Positions 1 to 6,916 of a DNA stretch of 35,208 bases are shown here, one piece after another. Source of the DNA: an uncultured Clostridia bacterium. GTDB lineage: Bacteria > Bacillota > Clostridia > Christensenellales > CAG-138. The number at the start of each line of letters is the position of its first letter. Position 1 is the stretch's first letter. The translations under genes were made by a program, and so were the position numbers. The stretch spans positions 1 to 35,208 of the forward strand of contig CAKTYU010000015.1 in NCBI GenBank assembly GCA_934633985.1. Reading direction: 5' to 3'. Below the pieces are notes generated by a model. The model worked only from the letters and a program-made list of their open reading frames with translations. It did not search any database and had not been told where the DNA came from.

Positions 1-35
<35 letters not shown>

Positions 36-58
<23 letters not shown>

Positions 59-387
59 GGCGCTGTCAAGTCCTTTCTGTAAAATATGCCTGCAAGCCTT
101 AAACGGCCCTATACATATTTATATTATACAGATAGGGTATAAAATTTGTGTTAAGCGCGGGCGCACAGATCGCCGGACGGCTTGCCTCTTTCCCCTTTTA
201 AGTATAATAATGCATACATATTGATTTCCTGCGGGAAAAGCATTTCACTATGGGATGTTACCGCTCGTCTTTGATGCTTTGCGCTTATCCCGGTCATTTC
301 CTTAATCATTTCAACATCGGGGGCCTACCGCTTAAAGCCTCAGCTCTCACCGGCTTAGCCGGTGGTCGTTTGTCGCTTAAGCGGCAA
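36..387. other. intergenic region without a convincing gene
   Basis: About 350 bases with no supported ORF other than the possible minus-strand start at its left end. It contains A+T-rich patches (around 105-150 and 200-225) that could hold promoters, and a short palindromic stretch around 350-363 reading ACCGGCTTAGCCGGT. I could not match it to a known RNA or riboswitch. Confidence 0.5.
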
Positions 388-425
388 TAAAAAAACCGAA
401 AGCCCTCGAAAACAAAGGCTTTCGG
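388..425 (-). terminator. rho-independent terminator of tRNA-Arg
   Basis: The arms CGAAAGCC and GGCTTTCG form a hairpin. On the minus strand it is followed by a run of seven T residues (the A-run at 389-395 on the plus strand). It lies just past the 3' end of the tRNA-Arg gene. Confidence 0.8.
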
Positions 426-435
426 CGTTGTTATC

Positions 436-512
436 TGGCGCGCCATGCTGGATTCGAACCAGCGGCCTCACGCTTAGGAGGCGTGCGCTCTATCCTGCTG
501 AGCTAATGGCGC
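436..512 (-). tRNA. tRNA-Arg (anticodon CCT)
   Basis: A full cloverleaf is visible on the minus strand. The acceptor stem is GCGCCAT/ATGGCGC, the D-arm contains AGCTCAGCAGG, the anticodon stem is CACGC/GCGTG around loop CTCCTAA (anticodon CCT), and the T-arm contains GGTTCGAATCC. The CCA end is encoded at 436-438. It reads AGG codons. Confidence 0.97.
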
Positions 513-577
513 TTGTGCGGGGGGTGCGGGGGCGGGCTTGTGCCCTGCCAGGCCGCAAGGACATACGCAACAGATAT

Positions 578-606
578 ATTATATGCTTGGAATGCGTTTT
601 TGTCAA
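578..606 (-). promoter_or_regulatory. consensus sigma-A promoter for tRNA-Arg
   Basis: Read on the minus strand: TTGACA, a 17-base spacer, then TATAAT, matching the consensus in every position. It lies about 65 bases upstream of the tRNA, as expected for a strongly expressed stable RNA. Confidence 0.9.
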
Positions 607-658
607 ATAGATATTGAACGGAAAGGAAGGCGGCATTTTGTAAAAAAAATATCCATAG

Positions 659-687
659 TTGACATAAGGCCCGCTTAGTGTTAGCAT
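659..687 (+). promoter_or_regulatory. sigma-A promoter for the 155-aa protein gene
   Basis: TTGACA at 659-664, a 17-base spacer, and TAGCAT at 682-687. The box is followed by an A+T-rich leader and an AGGAGG ribosome site at 752-757 before the ATG at 762. Confidence 0.7.
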
Positions 688-761
688 CAAAGTATGAAAG
701 ATGAATTATAGCTTGTCGGCTTGCCGATAATAATAACAAACCAATTTAATTAGGAGGAAAT

Positions 762-1229
762 ATGGATTACCCAAAGACAGGCAACGAAACCTATGTCAGT
801 TTCTCTATTTCCAACACCATGCTTGAGGGCCTTGGCAAGAGCACCATCACCCGCGAGCCGGTATCTGCGGACTACCTCAAGGAGCTGTTCGCAAAATACG
901 GTGTTATCGTATCCATCAAGCCCGAGCAGCAGCCTCTCCTCCGCCGGGTGAACGAGCTTTACGGCCTGAACCTCGAAGCACCCGATAGCCTCAAGATAAT
1001 TCAGCTCTCTGAAAAGCACAGGCGTCTTGTGGTCATAACCGCCATGGGCCTGCGCCGCAAGAGCGGCACCCTGCTCCCCAGCTACTCCGATGAGGAGCTT
1101 GAGGAGGCCACCTTCGGCTTTGATAAATTCTACGTACAGAGCGTACACTACGACGATTTAGTAAAGGAGAACGAAACCCTCCGCAAGAACCTCGACGCAG
1201 AGATCGCATGGCGCACACGCGACGATTGA
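762..1229 (+). CDS. hypothetical protein, 155 aa
   Basis: I do not recognise the family. The protein is soluble, with no signal peptide or membrane segment. It has a mixed N-terminal part, a charged middle (around KIIQLSEKHRRLVVITAMG) and a C-terminal stretch rich in Lys, Glu and Leu (VKENETLRKNLDAEIAWR) that could form a short helix or coiled coil. Start support is good: a perfect AGGAGG ends four bases before the ATG, and a consensus-like promoter lies upstream. A strong terminator follows at once, so it is probably a single-gene unit. Codon use matches the neighbouring G+C-rich genes. No motif points to a function. Confidence 0.85.
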   Translation: MDYPKTGNETYVSFSISNTMLEGLGKSTITREPVSADYLKELFAKYGVIVSIKPEQQPLLRRVNELYGLNLEAPDSLKIIQLSEKHRRLVVITAMGLRRKSGTLLPSYSDEELEEATFGFDKFYVQSVHYDDLVKENETLRKNLDAEIAWRTRDD

Positions 1230-1243
1230 TCATTTACAGACTG

Positions 1244-1270
1244 AAAAAGGCGGCTTTTGCCGCCTTTTTT
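1244..1270. terminator. bidirectional terminator between convergent genes
   Basis: The perfect hairpin AAAAAGGCGGC-TTTT-GCCGCCTTTTTT has a T-run on the plus side and an A-run on the other. It can therefore end both the 155-aa gene (plus) and the acetyltransferase gene (minus). Confidence 0.93.
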
Positions 1271-1277
1271 GCTTTGC

Positions 1278-2396
1278 TCAGTATTCCTCCGCCGTAAAGC
1301 AGGGCAGCGCCGGAAGCCTTTCTGCAAGCATATCCGCAGCGCGCCTGCTCAAGACCCGGACACGGCCCTCCCCCTCAAGCTGGATAATATCCATATAGCC
1401 TGAGAGAAGCTGCATGAGCCGCCCGCTGTCCAGCTTTATATCCGCAGGGGCGCTTGTGCGCTCCCCGTCAAAGGCGAACACCCCGTTGTTTTCGGGTATA
1501 ACGCTGTCCTCGACCTCCACGGTCACATCGTTGAAGCCCGCAAGCCCACGCAGGAGCGCCGGCACGTTCAGCGCCGCCATGGCGGTGGTATCCGCCCAGT
1601 CCGCCTTAAAGCAGGCAGGAAGCCTCACCGCCCCCAGGCCCGCCGGCCCGCGCAGGGATAGCTTCTTGCCGCGCCCCTTCGCCCCTAAAAAAGAGACCAT
1701 ACCGGCGGCGGCCCTGCCCTCCGCCATAAATTCTATGCTGCTTATCTGCCCCTCATAGTCGAAATACAGGGCGTAGCCGCGGGTCCTGCCTTCCTTTATA
1801 TACCTGACCAGCCGCCCGCCGTCCGCCGCGTGCCCGCGCAGCACGCTTCTCATATCCTCGGCGCTTCTTACGACCTGGCCGGAATACCCCTCCATAATGC
1901 GATCATACACGATGAGCAATTCCTCGGCGAAGCCCTCACAGCAGGGGGAATCCTCCGCATAGCGGCAACCCCGCGTCCCTTGGGCCTTTTTTGAGGTTAT
2001 TATGGCAGAGGCCGAGGAGGGGTACTGCATGCACCATTCATATATCTTAAAATCCACCGGCGACTGGAAAAGCACATTTGCGCCCTTTTCCCGCGCGTTG
2101 CGCTCAAAAAGCTCCATGCAGCGCCGCATAAGCCCCCTGTGCCGGTATTCCGGCGCGGTGGCTACCCCGCACATTATTACGGCGGGAGTCTCGCGCCCCC
2201 TTATGCTCAGGGTATACGGCCGCCCGTGTATCATGGATACCGGCCTTTCCCCCTCAAAGGCGGCAACGCTGTATTCGCCGTTCCATTGCTCCCGCATGAA
2301 CCAGCGGCAAAAGCCGTCGCTGTCCCCGAAGCACTCCTGCCATAGGTCGGCGGCCTGCGCCCTGTCCCTGTCCTCAAATAGTCGAATTTCAGCCAT
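1278..2396 (-). CDS. GNAT family N-acetyltransferase, 372 aa
   Basis: Predicted acyl-CoA-dependent N-acetyltransferase of the long, Eis-like type. The N-terminal GNAT domain (residues about 1-150) contains the acetyl-CoA pyrophosphate-loop signature in VATAPEYRHRGLMRRCME, of the R/Q-x-x-G-x-G/A type. The remaining 220 residues are consistent with the second GNAT-like and SCP2-like domains of this group, and the length of about 370-400 aa also fits. GGAGG lies five bases upstream of the ATG. The gene follows the M42 peptidase after 20 bases and is probably cotranscribed with it. The acceptor is unknown; members modify aminoglycosides, peptides or lysine side chains, and nothing here tells which. 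Confidence 0.85.
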   Translation of the reverse strand: MAEIRLFEDRDRAQAADLWQECFGDSDGFCRWFMREQWNGEYSVAAFEGERPVSMIHGRPYTLSIRGRETPAVIMCGVATAPEYRHRGLMRRCMELFERNAREKGANVLFQSPVDFKIYEWCMQYPSSASAIITSKKAQGTRGCRYAEDSPCCEGFAEELLIVYDRIMEGYSGQVVRSAEDMRSVLRGHAADGGRLVRYIKEGRTRGYALYFDYEGQISSIEFMAEGRAAAGMVSFLGAKGRGKKLSLRGPAGLGAVRLPACFKADWADTTAMAALNVPALLRGLAGFNDVTVEVEDSVIPENNGVFAFDGERTSAPADIKLDSGRLMQLLSGYMDIIQLEGEGRVRVLSRRAADMLAERLPALPCFTAEEY

Positions 2397-2416
2397 TCGG
2401 CCCTCCGTTTTTTGCG

Positions 2417-3457
2417 CTATATGCCGAGATACCCCTTGAGCACCTTCAATGTATTGTAAACGCCGTCCTTGTGGCTTCTTTCGTAGCCGTGGCTGGCGTA
2501 AACGCCCGCGCCTATGAGCCCGTGGAGTATGTCGTATCCCGCCCGGAGCGTGGCCTCCACATCCGAGCCGTAATGGGGGTATACGTCCACGGCGTAATCC
2601 GCCTTCTCCGCCTTTGCCGCCTCTATGAGCCTTCCCGTCACCTCATAGCTGTAAGGGCCGCCGGAATCCTTCGCGCATATAGAGACCTGCCGCTCCGTGC
2701 AGGCAAGGCCCTCCCCAATGCAGCCCATATCCACGCTTATGGCCTCCGTAACGCCTTCGGGCAGCGAGGCGGAGCCGCCGTGGCCCACCTCCTCATATAC
2801 CGTGATATGGGCGTACACCGGGCGCGCCGGCTCCCTGCCGCTTTCCCTTATGTATTTGCAAAGGCCCAGCAGTATGCCCACAGAGAGCTTATCGTCCAAA
2901 AACCTGCTCTTTATGTAGCCGCCGGCAGTTATGCGGGCGCGGGGCTCAAAGCACACCATGTCCCCCGTCTCTATGCCGAGCTTGCGGGTATCCTCCGCGG
3001 ACTTCACATCCTCGTCCAGCACTATCTCCTCCGTGTCGAAGCTGCGCTTTGCGTCGCCGTATTCGCCGTTTACGTGTACCGATGCGTTGCAAAGCTGGCA
3101 GGTTCCCTCTATGACCCTGCCGCCCCTCGTATACACCCGCACGTTTTCCGCCTCGGCGTTGCCGGGCTGCATGCCGCCTATGTTGGTTATGCGAAGCCTG
3201 CCGTTTGACTTTATCTCGGCCACCATGCCGCCCAGCGTATCCAGATGCGCCTCCAGCAGCAGGCCCTCCTCGCAGCCCTCCTTAACCGTGACCAGTACGC
3301 CGCCCTTTTTCGTGCGCTCCGCCTTAAAGCCCAGCGCCTCAAAGCTATCCTGCACCCACCGCGCCGCGCGCTCCGTATAGCCGGATGGGCTGTCTATGCC
3401 TATAAGCTCAACGGCCTTATCCGCCGCGTAATCCGCGTATGTATATTCCAGCTTCAT
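2417..3457 (-). CDS. M42 family metallopeptidase (glutamyl aminopeptidase/cellulase M type), 346 aa
   Basis: Cytoplasmic dinuclear-metal aminopeptidase that trims peptides. The expected M42 residues are present in order: the His/Asp of EAHLDTLGGMV (near 70), the bridging Asp of FLDDKLSVGILL (near 186), the catalytic and metal Glu pair in VYEEVGHGG (near 220), a metal Asp in VDMGCIG, and a late His in the SHGYERSHKDG segment (near 325). The length is normal for M42. The start is supported by GGAGG eight bases before the ATG. The M42 gene is first in a two-gene minus-strand unit with the GNAT gene. The natural substrate is not predictable. Confidence 0.95.
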   Translation of the reverse strand: MKLEYTYADYAADKAVELIGIDSPSGYTERAARWVQDSFEALGFKAERTKKGGVLVTVKEGCEEGLLLEAHLDTLGGMVAEIKSNGRLRITNIGGMQPGNAEAENVRVYTRGGRVIEGTCQLCNASVHVNGEYGDAKRSFDTEEIVLDEDVKSAEDTRKLGIETGDMVCFEPRARITAGGYIKSRFLDDKLSVGILLGLCKYIRESGREPARPVYAHITVYEEVGHGGSASLPEGVTEAISVDMGCIGEGLACTERQVSICAKDSGGPYSYEVTGRLIEAAKAEKADYAVDVYPHYGSDVEATLRAGYDILHGLIGAGVYASHGYERSHKDGVYNTLKVLKGYLGI

Positions 3458-3499
3458 CGTTTTTTCCTCCGTCGCTCTCGTTTTGCTCTATTGTACCAC

Positions 3500-3527
3500 A
3501 AAAGGGCCGCTTATGAGCAGCCCCTTA
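3500..3527 (-). terminator. probable terminator of the TauE/SafE-type gene
   Basis: On the minus strand an imperfect hairpin (AAGGGGC-T-GCT-CATA-AGC-G-GCCC) is followed by TTTTGTGG. It lies just beyond the stop codon at 3546. Confidence 0.6.
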
Positions 3528-3545
3528 AGACAAGCCTTATTTTGT

Positions 3546-4448
3546 TTACCTTGCAGCGGCCTTGGTCTTGAGGTCCTTGGCGCGGTCGCTGAGCATCTTG
3601 TAGGAGGTCCAGAGAAGGACTACGCAGATGACGTATATCAGCACCTTCATGGGCAGGCTGGTAACTATCTTCCATGCGATAAATACGCCGATGCAGCCGC
3701 CTATCATGTTGCTCACGGTGGCAACCGCATCATAGCGTCCCTTCTGTATGAACACTATGGAGCAGGCGGGCATGAGCAGCGCGCAGGAGCCCATGAATAT
3801 GGGGAAGCAGGTAATGCCGGAGCAGCCCAGCAGCAGGCAGGTGGCCATGCAGGGCGCGTACAGGCCGAAGCCCACGTCCATGCCGGCGCCCCAGAAGAAG
3901 TTGAGTATGACGGCTACCCAGAACTGCCACTGGCCGACGGTGAAGCCGTTTAGGTCGCCTATGGTGCCGAAGGGGCCGACGCCGGCGTTCTTGCAGGCCA
4001 TCACCACGGAGCAGCCCAGCATCGCAATGCCCATCGCCAGGCGGATCTTGTTGACGTCCCATTTGCATACGATCTCCGCCATGCTGTAAGAGCCTATCGC
4101 GGCGGCTACCACCATGGCTATCAGGAACAGGGGCTCGCAGTCAACGGTGTTGGTGAAGATCAGCGCCTCAAAGATGACCGGGAAGGTATCGCCCACATTC
4201 AGGGTGCCGGGGATATTTATGTCGTCTACGTTTTTGAAGGTCTTATAGAGGAAGGTAGAGGGAGCGAAGGAGCCGCAGCCGAGGGTGTCCAGAAGGTTTG
4301 CTATGACGCCCACGAACATGCCCTGGGCCCAGAGCTTGCCGGACGCCTTTTTACATTCGCCCTTGTGGTTCTTGTTTATGTCGATAAAAAGATCCACCGC
4401 AATGCCTATGAAGCAGGCTGCCAAAACGATTTGAAGTGCCAGTACCAT
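3546..4448 (-). CDS. TauE/SafE family (TSUP) membrane transporter, 300 aa
   Basis: Integral membrane protein with about eight hydrophobic segments, beginning with an uncleaved N-terminal helix (MVLALQIVLAACFIGIAVDL). The segments LDTLGCGSFAPSTFLYK and IPGTLNVGDTFP match the paired conserved loops of the 4-toluene sulfonate uptake permease (TauE/SafE) family, which exports sulfite, sulfoacetate or other organosulfur anions in characterised members. The two halves are pseudo-symmetric. The protein is unusually rich in Cys and Met. GGAGG lies nine bases upstream of the ATG, and a good promoter lies about 125 bases further up. The gene appears to stand alone. The transported anion is unknown. Confidence 0.85.
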   Translation of the reverse strand: MVLALQIVLAACFIGIAVDLFIDINKNHKGECKKASGKLWAQGMFVGVIANLLDTLGCGSFAPSTFLYKTFKNVDDINIPGTLNVGDTFPVIFEALIFTNTVDCEPLFLIAMVVAAAIGSYSMAEIVCKWDVNKIRLAMGIAMLGCSVVMACKNAGVGPFGTIGDLNGFTVGQWQFWVAVILNFFWGAGMDVGFGLYAPCMATCLLLGCSGITCFPIFMGSCALLMPACSIVFIQKGRYDAVATVSNMIGGCIGVFIAWKIVTSLPMKVLIYVICVVLLWTSYKMLSDRAKDLKTKAAAR

Positions 4449-4574
4449 CAGATGATTCCTCCAGAAAAAAATTATAATGTTGTGATTTGCTCAGCCCTTG
4501 GGGATCCTGCAAAAACGCCATGCATTTCCCCTATGCACGTATCCCTGCACAGACCCTCATAAAAGCATGATTGA
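4449..4574 (-). promoter_or_regulatory. long 5' leader of the TauE/SafE-type gene
   Basis: If transcription starts from the promoter at 4575-4603, the mRNA carries a leader of about 120 bases. It contains GTGCATAGGGGAAATGCA and other self-complementary runs, so it may fold. I could not match it to a SAM or other known riboswitch and call it only an untranslated leader. Confidence 0.35.
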
Positions 4575-4603
4575 ATTTTAACGAAATTGTAAATTTCAGT
4601 CAA
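4575..4603 (-). promoter_or_regulatory. sigma-A promoter for the TauE/SafE-type gene
   Basis: On the minus strand: TTGACT, a 17-base spacer, TAAAAT. It lies in an A+T-rich patch. The rest of the divergent intergenic space (4604-4754) shows no gene. Confidence 0.75.
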
Positions 4604-4754
4604 TTTTGCCGCCTTGTCACGTCGGGAAGAAATGCCGCCGCAAAGTTTCCTCTGACGCAGATTTTATGCCCTCACGAGCGCCGCCGCGCAGATGGTATGA
4701 CGTTTTTTCATGCAAATCACGATTTTTTCTGATTTTTAAGGGACGATGTATCTA

Positions 4755-4783
4755 TTTACAAATCGCCTCCGCTCCGTTAAACT
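4755..4783 (+). promoter_or_regulatory. sigma-A promoter for the XRE regulator
   Basis: TTTACA (4755-4760), a 17-base spacer, TAAACT (4778-4783). It lies downstream of the in-frame ATG at 4746, which therefore would not be in the transcript. This is one reason for choosing the later start at 4845. Confidence 0.6.
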
Positions 4784-4844
4784 TTATTGTGATCACATTC
4801 GAGCGACCATTATTTTTGTTTATTTAAAGGAGATAACGGCAGAA

Positions 4845-5573
4845 TTGGAAGATCTCCAGAAGACGCTGTACAACCACGTCGGCAGCAGGATACGCTTTTA
4901 CCGCAAACTGAAAAACATGACGCAGGACCAGCTCGCCGCGGCCATACACAAGAGCGAATCCACCCTTTCAAAATACGAAAGCGGGCAGATAGCCATAGAT
5001 ATCGGCGCCCTTTACGATATCGCCTCCGCCCTCGGCACGGATATGTCCCAGTTCGTGGACTATGCCATACCCCGCGAAAAGGTAAAAAGGGCCGCCTCCA
5101 ACCCCTTCAGCAGCAGCGACGCGCTGTATATGTACTATTACGACGGCAGGCTGAAGCAGATAACCCGCACGCTGCTGGAGCTGGAAAACAGCCGTGCGCA
5201 GCTCAACGAGATACCCTGCCGCTGCTACCTGAACGTCCCCTCCTTTGCGGAATACGAAAGGGCGAAGTATTTCTACACCGGCGCCATGCGCCACTTTGAC
5301 CTCATGTCCTACGCAGTGCTCACGGATCAGTCCAACCCCATAGACCGGGTGAGCCTATGCATAATGAACTCCTTCCACAACCGTGAGACGTGGGGCTTCA
5401 TGACAGCCATATCCTACAACCCCCTCTCCCCGTTCATGGTAAAGGTGCTGCTTTCGCCCAAGCCCGTGCCGGATTCCGGCATTACCCCCCATGCCCTTTC
5501 CTTCACAAAAAACGAGCTTAAAATGATAAAGGACCTCAACATAGTGCTCCTTAACACAAAGGATCCCCTGTAA
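4845..5573 (+). CDS. XRE family transcriptional regulator, 242 aa
   Basis: DNA-binding regulator with an N-terminal helix-turn-helix (residues about 10-65). The core is the segment MTQDQLAAAIHKSESTLSKY followed by ESGQIAID, a typical Cro/C1-type fold. The rest (about 175 residues) has no recognised sensor domain and contains many Tyr and Phe residues. I chose TTG at 4845 because AAAGGAG lies at 4826-4832 and the promoter at 4755-4783 excludes the ATG at 4746; the 12-base spacing is somewhat long. The frame upstream translates an unlikely leader. The gene is divergent from the TauE/SafE-type exporter, which may be a target, but no shared operator is obvious. Confidence 0.8.
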   Translation: MEDLQKTLYNHVGSRIRFYRKLKNMTQDQLAAAIHKSESTLSKYESGQIAIDIGALYDIASALGTDMSQFVDYAIPREKVKRAASNPFSSSDALYMYYYDGRLKQITRTLLELENSRAQLNEIPCRCYLNVPSFAEYERAKYFYTGAMRHFDLMSYAVLTDQSNPIDRVSLCIMNSFHNRETWGFMTAISYNPLSPFMVKVLLSPKPVPDSGITPHALSFTKNELKMIKDLNIVLLNTKDPL

Positions 5574-5630
5574 GCGGGGGTAAAGCAGCACAATAAGGTG
5601 GGTACTTCAGTGGGTACTCCGAAAAAAATA

Positions 5631-5665
5631 AACGCCCGAATCGTTAGAGATTCAGGCGTTTTTAT
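5631..5665. terminator. bidirectional terminator between the XRE gene and tRNA-Ala
   Basis: The stem AACGCC-C-GAATC/GATTC-A-GGCGTT has a GTTAGA loop. A TTTTTATTT run follows on the plus side and an A-run (5622-5628) lies on the other, so it can stop both the XRE gene and the convergent tRNA-Ala. Confidence 0.85.
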
Positions 5666-5666
5666 T

Positions 5667-5742
5667 TGGTGGAGCATAGCGGACTCGAACCGCTGACATC
5701 CACACTGCCAGTGTGGCACTCTACCAGCTGAGCTAATGCCCC
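5667..5742 (-). tRNA. tRNA-Ala (anticodon GGC)
   Basis: Minus-strand cloverleaf: acceptor GGGGCAT/ATGCTCC (one G-T pair), D-arm AGCTCAGCTGGTAGAG, anticodon stem CCACA/TGTGG with loop CTGGCAG (anticodon GGC), and T-arm with GGTTCGAGTCC. The CCA is encoded at 5667-5669. Confidence 0.97.
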
Positions 5743-5759
5743 GTTTTGCAACGAAGATT

Positions 5760-5788
5760 ATTATAATACATCATTGCGGATTTGTAAA
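5760..5788 (-). promoter_or_regulatory. sigma-A promoter for tRNA-Ala
   Basis: Minus strand: TTTACA, 17-base spacer, TATAAT, ending 17 bases upstream of the tRNA 5' end. Confidence 0.8.
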
Positions 5789-5803
5789 GCATAATTTTTG
5801 AAT

Positions 5804-6916
5804 TTAATCGTTTCTTTTAAAATATTGGTACATCGTGCATACCATTCCGCCATTGCTCAGCTTGCGGCGTTTGTCCGCCCGCCTGCCGTATACCCTCTCG
5901 AAATCCCGGTATGCAGTGATAACGCTCACCTGCCAGTTGTCCAGCTCATCGAACTTTTTGCGCATTTCCCGGTAGAGCGCCTCCGCCTCCCGCCTTTCCA
6001 TCATGCGCTCGCCGTAGGGCGGGTTGCACACTATCAGGCCGCCGGACTTATCCGAGGAAAGCTCGCTGAGCGGCGCCACCCTCCAGCTCACCATGACCCC
6101 CGCCTTCTTTGCGTGCTTTTTGCATAGGTCTATGCTGCGGGCGTCTATGTCGCTGCCCAGTATGTCTATCTTTGCGTCCGTGCGGCTGTCGCGTGCCTCC
6201 TGCCGCGCCCTGTCAAAAAGGCTTTTTCCCTCTGCAAAGCCCCATTCCTCCGCCGCAAAGGGGCGGTTCAGCCCGGGGGCCATGTTGTTGGCGATCATAG
6301 CCGCCTCTATGGGCATAGTCCCGCTGCCGCACATGGGGTCTATAAGCGGCCTGTCCCCCCTGTAATGGGAGAGCAGCAGCATGGCCGCCCCCAAGGTCTC
6401 CGCGATAGGCGCGGCGACGTTATATGTACGGTAGCCCCGCCGGGAAAGCCCCGCGCCGCAGCAATCCAGCGCCACTGTAACCACGTCCCGCAGTATGCCT
6501 ATCTCTATTATCACCTCGCCGCCCGTCTCGGGCAGCCGCTCAGTCCGGTATGCGGCCATGAGGTTTTCCACTATGGCCTTCTTTGCTATGCGCTGACAGT
6601 CGGATACGCTGAACAGCGTGCTCTTGGCGCTCTTGCCGTTTACGTGTATGAAGCTGTCCCTTTTAAGGTAGTCCCGCCAGCTTAACGCCTTTACCCCCTG
6701 GAAAAGCTCCTCGAAGCTCCTGGCCTCAAAGCTCCCCACCTCCATGAGCACCCGCTCCGCCGTCCTAAGCCAGAGGCAGGCCTTGGCCATCTCCTGATAG
6801 CCTCCGAGGAACAGCACCCTCGCGTCCTCTACCCTTTCCACCTCTATGCCGAGGCGCTTTAGCTCCAGGGACACTACGCTCTCCAGGCCTATTTTGCAGG
6901 TCGCTATAAATCTCAT
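5804..6916 (-). CDS. THUMP domain class I SAM-dependent RNA methyltransferase (RlmL/YpsC-like), 370 aa
   Basis: Predicted 23S rRNA guanine-N2 methyltransferase. The N-terminal 150 residues (MRFIATCKIGLESVVSLEL onward) look like a ferredoxin-like/THUMP RNA-binding module. The C-terminal Rossmann methylase has the SAM motif DPMCGSGTMPIEAA and the catalytic motif IV in LIVCNPPYGERM, typical of N2-guanine or adenine methylation. The true start is the ATG at 6916: it overlaps the stop of the upstream TPR gene (ATGA) and has GGAG at ten bases. An upstream in-frame extension to 6991 lies inside the TPR gene and is rejected. Last gene of a five-gene minus-strand operon. The exact target nucleotide is inferred from the family. 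Confidence 0.92.
   Translation of the reverse strand: MRFIATCKIGLESVVSLELKRLGIEVERVEDARVLFLGGYQEMAKACLWLRTAERVLMEVGSFEARSFEELFQGVKALSWRDYLKRDSFIHVNGKSAKSTLFSVSDCQRIAKKAIVENLMAAYRTERLPETGGEVIIEIGILRDVVTVALDCCGAGLSRRGYRTYNVAAPIAETLGAAMLLLSHYRGDRPLIDPMCGSGTMPIEAAMIANNMAPGLNRPFAAEEWGFAEGKSLFDRARQEARDSRTDAKIDILGSDIDARSIDLCKKHAKKAGVMVSWRVAPLSELSSDKSGGLIVCNPPYGERMMERREAEALYREMRKKFDELDNWQVSVITAYRDFERVYGRRADKRRKLSNGGMVCTMYQYFKRND

Noticed and set aside
2471..3208. 245-codon plus-strand frame opposite the M42 peptidase
   Set aside because: Antisense shadow of a gene with intact catalytic residues.
4746..4844. N-terminal extension of the XRE regulator from ATG 4746
   Set aside because: It lies upstream of the likely promoter (4755-4783), has no ribosome site, and encodes an unlikely hydrophobic leader before the helix-turn-helix.
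5597..5620. Doubled GTGGGTACT beside tRNA-Ala as an integrase or attachment relic
   Set aside because: Only two nine-base copies; no integrase frame or second tRNA 3' end is present.
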